DNA of 23,593 nucleotides from Patescibacteria group bacterium (GTDB lineage Bacteria > Patescibacteriota > Minisyncoccia > Phycocordibacterales > XYD1-FULL-46-19), in assembly GCA_030916795.1 (NCBI GenBank), contig JAUPVZ010000058.1, forward strand, positions 1 through 23,593, in the 5' to 3' direction. The notes beneath the pieces were generated by a model that was given only the letters and a program-made list of their open reading frames with translations, was not told the DNA's origin and ran no database searches. A program made the translations under genes and the position numbers. Positions 1 to 6,702 of the stretch are shown here, one piece after another (position 1 is the first letter of the stretch; every line of letters begins with the position of its first letter).

Positions 1-288
1 CACCACTTCTTTTTGCTGGGCCAATGCTAAATATTCTTGATAATTAAAAATATTTTCAGTTGAAGCTGGCTCTTCATCATGAGCCGGATGAAGCCCAACT
101 ATTGCCCTCATAAATTCGGGATATTTTTTGGCCAAATCTACCACCGCTTTTGATGTTGCTAGATCAGTGCCAATATTAACTACCCCTAACTCAGATTCTC
201 TTATCCGTCCTATTACCTCTTCCCGATCGACATCAAAATCAGGAAAATTTAAATGCGCATGGGCATCAATAAGTTTTAGATTTTGCAT
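1..288 (-). CDS. tatD: TatD family metal-dependent hydrolase (N-terminal 96 residues, cut by window edge)
   Basis: TatD-family enzymes are TIM-barrel metal-dependent deoxyribonucleases linked to DNA repair and degradation. The visible 96 residues begin MQNLKLIDAHAHLNF, with the family's N-terminal metal-binding HxH at His10 and His12. They continue through VVNIGTDLATS and AIVGLHPAHDEEP, which matches the usual strand order and the conserved G-x-HPxH motif. The ATG is at 286-288, five bases downstream of the metG stop, so tatD closes the visible metG operon. The C-terminal catalytic part lies beyond base 1. A related amidohydrolase is possible, but the motif spacing favours TatD. Confidence 0.88.
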   Translation of the reverse strand, partial: MQNLKLIDAHAHLNFPDFDVDREEVIGRIRESELGVVNIGTDLATSKAVVDLAKKYPEFMRAIVGLHPAHDEEPASTENIFNYQEYLALAQQKEVV

Positions 289-293
289 AAATA

Positions 294-1778
294 CTAATCT
301 TTGCGAACAAAGAGCGAGACCTCGGGCATTTTGTTTTCTTTAATAAGATTTTTTATTATTGCCGAAGTGGTCGGCATAAATGGCTCCAGCATACAGGCAA
401 TCTGGTACAACTCTCGCAACAGAGTTTGGATTTGGGACTCTCCCTTTTTTTGATCTGTCTTAATTGTGCTAAATGGTTTTTCTAGTTGAATAAAACCATC
501 AGCTTTGCTAATCAATACCCAAATGTCATCTATTGCCCGATTGAGACGATATACATCTAAATTATTATTATTTTTTGGTAAGGCGATATTTTCTGTATCA
601 ATGGTTACATTATTAGAGCTCGCCATCTTCATCACCCGACTAACTAAGTTCCCCAAACCATTGGCTAGATTGGCATTGTAGGCCTCTTTCATTTTTTCTA
701 CCGAAAAGTCAAAATCCTCAAAGTCATTGATATGTCGGGCAATATAATAGCGGACTGCCTCAACTCCAAATTCATCTACCAGCTCTTTGGGGCCAATAGT
801 GTTGCCGAGCGACTTGGACATCTTTTGGCCATCGGATGCATTTATAAACCCGTCAATAATGATATTTTTTGATGGCGGTAAGCCAGCGGCCAAGAGCATT
901 GCCTGCCACATCCCCGCCTGGGGCCGCAAATTGTCTTTGCCGGCATATTGAACCATCCCACCCGACAACACCGCCCACTTCTCAAAACTAGCTTCGTCTT
1001 CTGGCCAACCAATAGCGGAAATGTAATTAACCAAAGCATCAAACCAGACATACATTACATGATCAGAGTCACCAGGCACCTCTATCCCCCACGGCATCTT
1101 GGTCTTGAGGCGAGAAATACTAAAATCTCTCAAACCACTTTTGACAAAATTCTTTATTTCATTGAAGCGAAAATCTGGTGTGACCAAGTTGGGATTTTTC
1201 TCGTACAAATCAAGTAGTTGCCCCTCAAAAGCTGAGTATTTGAAAAAATAATTTTCTTCGGCGCGCAGTTCTATCTCTTTGTCAGGGTGTACTGGGCAGC
1301 GACTATTTTCCAATTCTGAGTCGGTCTTTTCCAACTCACAACCAACACAATATTTAGTTTCGTATTGTTTTTTGTAAATAAAACCATTTTGGTCAACCAA
1401 ACGCCAAAAGGCCTGGGCCGATTTTATATGGTTTTTATCAGTAGTCCGAATAAAATTTATATCACTCGAAATACCCAAAAGTGGGACAAGGGCTTTAAAT
1501 TTGGTGGTATAACTGTCCACATAGGTCTGGACATCTTGCCCAGACTCTAGCGCCTTTTGATATATTTTTTGGCCATGCTCGTCGGTGCCGGTATTAAAGA
1601 AAACCTCCCGACCCAATCGCTTTTGATAACGCGCAACAATATCGGCCCGTACCAACTCCATCGCAAAACCAATATGTGGTTCGGCATTTACATATGGCAA
1701 GGTCGTCGTAATATAAAAAGGCACTGATTTTTGGGAAACCTGGCCTCTAAACAGTTTTTTCGCGAGAAGATTGAACAT
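294..1778 (-). CDS. metG: Methionine-tRNA ligase
   Basis: Charges tRNA-Met with methionine in the cytoplasm. It is a class I synthetase of 494 aa, at the short end of the family, with no C-terminal dimerisation (EMAP-like) domain. The HIGH box reads HIGF at residues 35-38. A single zinc knuckle, CVGCE...CPVH, lies at about 144-164, and KMSKS is at 319-323. The segment FNTGTDEHGQKI is typical of MetRS. The ATG at 1778 overlaps the end of the upstream AI-2E gene by 32 bases. A GTG at 1722-1724, just before PFYITTTLPYV, would remove the overlap and fits the usual N-terminus; neither start has a convincing Shine-Dalgarno, so the start is uncertain. tatD follows after five bases. Confidence 0.96.
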   Translation of the reverse strand: MFNLLAKKLFRGQVSQKSVPFYITTTLPYVNAEPHIGFAMELVRADIVARYQKRLGREVFFNTGTDEHGQKIYQKALESGQDVQTYVDSYTTKFKALVPLLGISSDINFIRTTDKNHIKSAQAFWRLVDQNGFIYKKQYETKYCVGCELEKTDSELENSRCPVHPDKEIELRAEENYFFKYSAFEGQLLDLYEKNPNLVTPDFRFNEIKNFVKSGLRDFSISRLKTKMPWGIEVPGDSDHVMYVWFDALVNYISAIGWPEDEASFEKWAVLSGGMVQYAGKDNLRPQAGMWQAMLLAAGLPPSKNIIIDGFINASDGQKMSKSLGNTIGPKELVDEFGVEAVRYYIARHINDFEDFDFSVEKMKEAYNANLANGLGNLVSRVMKMASSNNVTIDTENIALPKNNNNLDVYRLNRAIDDIWVLISKADGFIQLEKPFSTIKTDQKKGESQIQTLLRELYQIACMLEPFMPTTSAIIKNLIKENKMPEVSLFVRKD

Positions 1779-2814
1779 TTAATTTGCGGCGTTCGGCGTC
1801 GTGGGCCAATTCCATAATAACAGTCGCTAAGGGAACAGCGAGAATAATACCCAGAAAGCCCGCCAATTGCCCCCCAACAATAAGGGCTAAAATAACAATG
1901 ATTGCCGGCACCCCGACAATTTTCTTTACCACCAAGGGGTAAATAAGGTGATTTTCAAATTGTTGGATAATAATATACAAACCAATAACCATTAACCCGA
2001 CCGAGGGGCCAGTAGCAAAACCAAGAAAGACGGCTGGAATAGCCGACAAAATCGGTCCGAAAATTGGAATCAACTCAAACAAAGCGGCCAAGATAGCCAA
2101 CACCAGAGCATATTTGACCCCTAAAATAGTTAGACCTAGATAGACCAGGACTCCGACGATTAGACCCAAGAGCAGTTGCCCCTTCATCCATTGGCCAATC
2201 TTGTATTGTGAACGCTTCCACAAATCAACAATGTAGGATTCATAACGTAACGGTGAAATAATTCTCAAGAAATTTTCAATACCTCGCTCTTGTACGGCCA
2301 AATAAAACGAGATCACTAGAATAAGAATAAAGCTAAATGCTCCACCGAAGACATTGCTAGCAGTAGTAAATGTCCCACCAGAAAAGCTGGCCAACATTGA
2401 TTGTAAGTCTGCCAACATGGCCTCGATAGACAAACTAGGGAAGAACCCGCCTGTTAGATTGGATATCGGGGCGAGACGTTCCAATATTGGCACATCTATC
2501 GCCTGGTCTGGTGCCGCCAAAGATAGCTGGGTGATGTCGACAAAAAGCGGTGGAATAAAGAAATAGATAAACCCAAAAATAAACACAAAAGCCATTAGAT
2601 AAACCAAAAGTACCGCCAAGACTCGGGGCAAATGGTATTTACCAAACCAACGAGTCGCCGGCTCAATAGCCGAGGCGATCACCACTGAGGTGAGGACAAT
2701 CATGACTAAATCGAGCAACAAATAAAGCAAGAAAGCGACCACCAAGACAAAAACCGTCCGAATGATAGTCCCGGTCGAAATCACTAATTGCTGTGGAGCT
2801 GGGCTTTGGGTCAT
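1747..2814 (-). CDS. AI-2E family transporter (PF01594-like polytopic membrane protein)
   Basis: A 355-aa integral membrane protein of the AI-2E/PerM family. Members have been assigned to autoinducer-2 export or Na+/H+ exchange, but most, including this one, have no proven substrate. Hydrophobic segments occur near residues 15-60 and 65-95. A more polar, probably external, region with PISNLTGGFFPSLS follows, then several helices including the conserved stretch ALFELIPIFGPILSAIPA at about 235-255, typical of the family. The C-terminus is basic and cytoplasmic. The gene lies 48 bases downstream of glyS and overlaps metG by 32 bases, suggesting co-transcription. Its placement among aminoacyl-tRNA synthetases gives no functional clue. 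Confidence 0.9.
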   Translation of the reverse strand: MTQSPAPQQLVISTGTIIRTVFVLVVAFLLYLLLDLVMIVLTSVVIASAIEPATRWFGKYHLPRVLAVLLVYLMAFVFIFGFIYFFIPPLFVDITQLSLAAPDQAIDVPILERLAPISNLTGGFFPSLSIEAMLADLQSMLASFSGGTFTTASNVFGGAFSFILILVISFYLAVQERGIENFLRIISPLRYESYIVDLWKRSQYKIGQWMKGQLLLGLIVGVLVYLGLTILGVKYALVLAILAALFELIPIFGPILSAIPAVFLGFATGPSVGLMVIGLYIIIQQFENHLIYPLVVKKIVGVPAIIVILALIVGGQLAGFLGIILAVPLATVIMELAHDAERRKLNVQSSREKTV

Positions 2815-2862
2815 AGATTAAACAGTAACTGTATGTTACTACAAGCTTGGTTCTGACACAAA

Positions 2863-4164
2863 TTAGGCCATTAGCCTAGATTTTAAGTCTCCGATGGCGA
2901 CCCTTTCTTGCTCGCCAGTATCTCGGTCCCTAATGGTAACAGTATCGTCTTCTAGGGTGTCAAAATCTACCGTAAGACACACTGGTGTACCAATCTCATC
3001 TTGCCTGCGGTAGCGCTTGCCAATATTGCCATTGTCATCAAATAAAACCGCCCCGATATCTTTTTTGAGCGTTGTATAAATTTCTCTGGCTTTGGCCACC
3101 AATTCGGGTTTATTTTTAAGTAAAGGAAAGACCGCGACTTTGACCGGGGCCACCGCTTTTGCCAAACGTAAATATACGCGCTTTTCCCCGCCCATCTCGT
3201 CTTCGGTATAAGCGCTTGTAAGGACGGCTAACACGGTACGGTCTACCCCAAAGGACGGCTCAATAACATGGGGAACAAATCGCTCTTTGGTTTCTTCATC
3301 AAAATAAGAAATATCGACTTTGCTACCACCTGTATGCGCCGACAAATCAAAATTGGTGCGATAAGCCAGACCATATAATTCTTTACGGCCAAATGGATAA
3401 TCAAATTCAAAATCTATTGTTCGTTTTGAATAATGAGCTCGGTCACCATCTGGGACTTCTAGTTCGTGCACATCACCAGGAGCCAAACCAATATCACCAA
3501 CAAAAGCATGCATCTCTGCCCGCAGGCCTTCAAAGGCATCGGTCCAGGTCTCTGGTCTGACAAAATACTCAATCTCCATCTGCTCAAACTCACGTGTCCG
3601 AAACAAAAAATCTCGCGGGGCAATTTCATTTCTGAAAGCTTTACCTATTTGGGCTAAGCCAAATGGTAACTTGGGATGAAATGAATCAACAACATTTTTA
3701 AAATTAACAAACATCCCTTGGGCAGTTTCGGGCCTTAGATATGATGTTGCCGATTCGTCTTCGGTTGCTCCCACTCTTGTCTTAAACATCATGTTAAATT
3801 GCTTTTCCTCACCCAGAGTCGCCCCACAATCGGGACATTTGGTTTTATCATCGAGATGATCGGCTCTAAATCTTTTTTTGCATTTAGTACATTCCACCAG
3901 TGGATCAGAAAACCCTCCAACATGGCCCGAGGATTTCCAAACTTCTTGATTCATTAAAATAGCGGCATCAAAACCGTACATATCCTCGCGATCTAAAACA
4001 AAACGCTTCCACCACAAGTTTTTAATATTATTTTTGAGGGCCACACCCAAAGGGCCGTAGTCCCACGTCCCAGCTAGCCCACCATAGATCTCTGACCCTT
4101 GATAAATAAAACCCCGGCGCTTGGCCAGACTTACCACATTTTCCATTATTGAATCGTTTTTCAT
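2863..4164 (-). CDS. glyQS: Glycine-tRNA ligase, homodimeric (eukaryote/archaea-like) class II type
   Basis: Charges tRNA-Gly. This is the single-chain alpha2 class II GlyRS, not the bacterial alpha2beta2 GlyQ/GlyS pair. The N-terminus LAKRRGFIYQGSEIYGG, followed by TWDYGPLG, is diagnostic. A zinc ribbon has Cys92, Cys95, Cys110 and Cys113. Motif 2 is around FRNEIAPRDF and FRTREFEQMEIE (178-199), and motif 3 is near EPSFGVDRTVLA. The C-terminal anticodon-binding domain contains VKVAVFPLLKNK. From the ATG at 4164 the product is 433 aa, a little short for the family. That start lies one base after the stop of the upstream surface-protein gene (TAA-A-ATG). Longer starts would run into that gene; ATG 4146 is an alternative. 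No Shine-Dalgarno is visible. Confidence 0.95.
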   Translation of the reverse strand: MKNDSIMENVVSLAKRRGFIYQGSEIYGGLAGTWDYGPLGVALKNNIKNLWWKRFVLDREDMYGFDAAILMNQEVWKSSGHVGGFSDPLVECTKCKKRFRADHLDDKTKCPDCGATLGEEKQFNMMFKTRVGATEDESATSYLRPETAQGMFVNFKNVVDSFHPKLPFGLAQIGKAFRNEIAPRDFLFRTREFEQMEIEYFVRPETWTDAFEGLRAEMHAFVGDIGLAPGDVHELEVPDGDRAHYSKRTIDFEFDYPFGRKELYGLAYRTNFDLSAHTGGSKVDISYFDEETKERFVPHVIEPSFGVDRTVLAVLTSAYTEDEMGGEKRVYLRLAKAVAPVKVAVFPLLKNKPELVAKAREIYTTLKKDIGAVLFDDNGNIGKRYRRQDEIGTPVCLTVDFDTLEDDTVTIRDRDTGEQERVAIGDLKSRLMA

Positions 4165-4165
4165 T

Positions 4166-6067
4166 TTAGCGTTCGACATTGCCCAACAAAGCATTGTAGC
4201 CAACATCCGAAATATTCTTAGTATTAATATCAGCCATACCACTTTCTATCACTGTTTCGGCAAAGGTGTCAAACCCCGAGAACTTAGCCTGACCAATAAT
4301 AACCGGGGCTATTCCCACCTGATTTAACGCTGGCACCAACCCCAGGTTAAATACAACTTCTCGAGGGGCGCCCGGCAAAACTCGCCCCAACTTCCACACC
4401 AGCTCACGAGAAACAGGATTAAAAGCTAATTCTTCGGTGGCCGGCTTGGAAATATTTTTCCATTCTATTTGTGGTGGCAAAACGGTTTTTACCAATCCGT
4501 CACGGATAATATTTGAGGAATTGGTTACTGTCCAGACAGCCGTAAAGGTACTTTCTTGTTCCACTTTTGGGGGCATTGGTCCCGTATTTTGAAATGGTCC
4601 TTCGGCGCGCAAGACTTTTTGATTAAGCTTAGCGACTGTGCGCAACTTGATTTCTGACATCTTTTCAGCACGAATCTCTTCTCCCTGAAAGCCATTGGCT
4701 GTCCGATTGGCCACCAATATCGCTTTGACTGTTATATTTGGGTTACGTAACGCAGCCCCTTCACTGGTTGCTAAATCTTTGGTAGCCAGACGCAAATTTA
4801 CATAGCCAGTGGCCCCCGGTTTAATAGACCCTAGCCCAGGAACGGTTGATTTGTTCCAAGTGATAGAATTGTCGTTTGTACGAAAAAGCCCCGTCCCCGG
4901 CATAACCGCATTTTTGTTTAGGGCCTCACCATTTAATTCTAATCGTAATATCGCGTCGGTCAGGGTAGTGTCTAGATTATTTTGCCAATTAATATTCAAT
5001 TCAATATTTTTCCCCCCATCGGCAATATGAGTCAAACCTTTATCACTATCCAATTCTAAGCCCAAACTGACATAAGGGGCTTTAATTTTTAGTTCATGAC
5101 TGGCTCGGTTATAAGGGAAAATTATAGTATCTTCTCCGATTGGGTCTTGTGCCCCAATAGTGGCCACAAATGATTTGTTGTCGTTTTCATTGCCAGACAA
5201 TGTCCCCTCTACAACCAAGGTCTTTTCTTCCCCTGGGGTAAGACTATCAAACAACCAAGCATTATCACGATATGACGGCTTTATACTGGCTGATGAAAAA
5301 GTAAAACCGGTTGGATAATCTAGGACCAACAAGGTCTTGTCTTCGGTTTGCTTGGCCCGAGGTAAGACCGTTATTTCTAGTTTAAAATTTTGCCCAGACA
5401 CAATTTCGGGTATAGCTTTTAGGGCTAAATTGATAGAGGGCGAGCTAATAATAATAAAAGTTTCGGTCTCTTTGGTGTACAAAGCATTGGAACCGGTAAC
5501 TTTATATTCAATTTTAGCTTTTATTTCTTTTTCAGCCCCTTCAGCACCAAATAAGGCGGACTTGAAAGTCTTGTTGATAACCTCGCCCGAATCGATTGTG
5601 CCGAGATTGTCTATCACTCGGTTGAGCGAAACCTTGGTACTAGAAGCCGTCTTGGTGTCCGTGGGATATTCGACAATCAGTTTTACATCTTCCAAATTGG
5701 AAACATTACGGTTGCCGATCAAAACCTGCAACACGGTTTCATCTCCGGCCTTTACCGCTACCGGCCCCTTTATTTCAAAATCAATATTACTACCAGAAAT
5801 CTGATTGCCGCCCCGGTACAAAACAAAAGCAGCTATACCTAAAGTAACCACAAAAATAAAAACCGCCAGTAACAACACTTTCGCCAAAAAGGAATTTCCA
5901 TTGCCGCCATTTATATTGTAATCCCCGTCTCTCGTCGCCCAATCGTTTCTGACATCAAAATTCTTGCCCCGCAACTCGGTCCGTGGTGGCACCGGCGGAG
6001 GGGTGTCTCGTCGATAAAGATTTTTTTCTACTTCGTCTAAACGACTTTTAGGCTCTTCATTTTCCAT
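4166..6067 (-). CDS. Membrane-anchored beta-sandwich-rich surface protein of unknown function
   Basis: A 633-aa protein I cannot assign to a characterised family. Residues 1-59 are charged and proline-rich (TPPPVPPR), presumably cytoplasmic. A single strong hydrophobic helix spans about 60-85 (LAKVLLLAVFIFVVTLGIAAFVLY). The remaining 540 or so residues alternate beta-prone stretches with Asn/Gly/Ser turns, resembling tandem immunoglobulin-like or DUF11/CARDB-like domains (for example VKAGDETVLQVLIGNRN). Inference: type II topology with a large extracellular part, perhaps adhesion or cell-envelope structure. An extended -10 (TGTTATAAT, 6074-6082) ends six bases before the ATG, so the transcript may be leaderless. 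glyS begins one base after its stop. Confidence 0.8.
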   Translation of the reverse strand: MENEEPKSRLDEVEKNLYRRDTPPPVPPRTELRGKNFDVRNDWATRDGDYNINGGNGNSFLAKVLLLAVFIFVVTLGIAAFVLYRGGNQISGSNIDFEIKGPVAVKAGDETVLQVLIGNRNVSNLEDVKLIVEYPTDTKTASSTKVSLNRVIDNLGTIDSGEVINKTFKSALFGAEGAEKEIKAKIEYKVTGSNALYTKETETFIIISSPSINLALKAIPEIVSGQNFKLEITVLPRAKQTEDKTLLVLDYPTGFTFSSASIKPSYRDNAWLFDSLTPGEEKTLVVEGTLSGNENDNKSFVATIGAQDPIGEDTIIFPYNRASHELKIKAPYVSLGLELDSDKGLTHIADGGKNIELNINWQNNLDTTLTDAILRLELNGEALNKNAVMPGTGLFRTNDNSITWNKSTVPGLGSIKPGATGYVNLRLATKDLATSEGAALRNPNITVKAILVANRTANGFQGEEIRAEKMSEIKLRTVAKLNQKVLRAEGPFQNTGPMPPKVEQESTFTAVWTVTNSSNIIRDGLVKTVLPPQIEWKNISKPATEELAFNPVSRELVWKLGRVLPGAPREVVFNLGLVPALNQVGIAPVIIGQAKFSGFDTFAETVIESGMADINTKNISDVGYNALLGNVER

Positions 6068-6073
6068 GGCAAA

Positions 6074-6082
6074 ATTATAACA
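6074..6082 (-). promoter_or_regulatory. Extended -10 promoter, apparently leaderless, for the surface-protein/glyS/metG run
   Basis: On the minus strand the sequence reads TGT TATAAT TTTGCC ATG: a perfect extended -10 with six bases between the hexamer and the start codon. Initiation at the usual distance would place +1 on the A of the ATG at 6067. No good -35 is seen at 17-18 bases, which is tolerated by extended -10 promoters. Confidence 0.6.
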
Positions 6083-6102
6083 TAAAAACTACTGGCTACG
6101 CA

Positions 6103-6696
6103 TCAGATACCGGTCTGGTTTAGACTGCGATTTATAGTCTTGATCGCTTCTAAACGTACCGGGGTAAGCGATTCTACAATAGCATCATCTAGCACTAAAC
6201 CCCCTGTAAATGGCGCCAAAAATGGGATACTAGGCAAATATCCCAGACGAGATAAAATACGCAAAACAGCCAGACATTCTAAATTGGCGATAAAACTATT
6301 GGCTTTGGCCTGGTTTCTCTTGAACATCAGTAAAATATTATGGGTATCAGTAAACAAAGAATCTACCGGTTCTTCGGGCGGCAATAGTCTCTCGAGCAGG
6401 TCAAACACCCGCGCGGCGGGCACCGCCGCGCGGGTGTTTGACCATATAGGAGACATCATATCTTCAGTCTCTAGGCCCACCACCCGCCACCACTCCTTGC
6501 CTCTAACCAACGTAATCTTGACCAAACTAAACCGGCTACCATGGGGGCGCAATTTAGACCGCACATCACGACCAGATTTTATAATTGCTCGTATCAACCC
6601 CAAATCTTCGGTAAAAATAGTAATCAACAAATCTTTCTCGCGCAGTGGCCGCAAATTTAACACCAATCCCCTAGAGTGATAATGGCGATGCGCCAT
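6103..6696 (-). CDS. recO: DNA repair protein RecO
   Basis: RecO anneals single strands and loads RecA in the RecFOR recombinational repair pathway. The N-terminus MAHRHYHSRGLVLNLRPLR, followed by EKDLLITIFTEDLGLIRAIIKSGR, is a typical RecO OB-fold start. The helical C-terminal domain includes ARVFDLLERLLPPEEPV and LRILSRLGYLP. At 197 aa it is shorter than the common 230-250 aa form, and it lacks the CxxC zinc knuckle of some RecO proteins. The ATG lies six bases after the ileS stop, indicating co-transcription with ileS. Residues around WSNTRAAVPAARVFDLL are encoded by a perfect 21-bp inverted repeat, reported separately; the reading frame passes through it intact. Confidence 0.9.
   Translation of the reverse strand: MAHRHYHSRGLVLNLRPLREKDLLITIFTEDLGLIRAIIKSGRDVRSKLRPHGSRFSLVKITLVRGKEWWRVVGLETEDMMSPIWSNTRAAVPAARVFDLLERLLPPEEPVDSLFTDTHNILLMFKRNQAKANSFIANLECLAVLRILSRLGYLPSIPFLAPFTGGLVLDDAIVESLTPVRLEAIKTINRSLNQTGI
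6399..6443. repeat. Perfect 21-bp inverted repeat with 3-base loop inside recO
   Basis: The left arm at 6399-6419 and right arm at 6423-6443 are exact reverse complements separated only by GCA (6420-6422). The core of each arm is ACACCCGCGCGGCGG on the plus strand. It lies wholly inside recO in frame and does not lengthen the protein noticeably relative to the family pattern. Its G+C content is far above that of the flanking coding sequence. Confidence 0.95.
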
Positions 6697-6702
6697 AATT
6701 TT

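Noticed and set aside
4165-4242. 26-residue N-terminal extension of GlyRS
   Set aside because: It lies inside the upstream surface-protein gene and is hydrophobic by frame accident; family N-termini begin near LAKRRGFIYQ.
5337-5804. 155-codon plus-strand open frame inside the surface-protein gene
   Set aside because: Shadow frame with no domain, promoter or ribosome site; the minus-strand gene explains the sequence.
6140-6679. 179-codon plus-strand open frame antisense to recO
   Set aside because: It mirrors recO for its whole length, has no recognisable domain or ribosome site, and is kept open by recO codon use and the palindrome.
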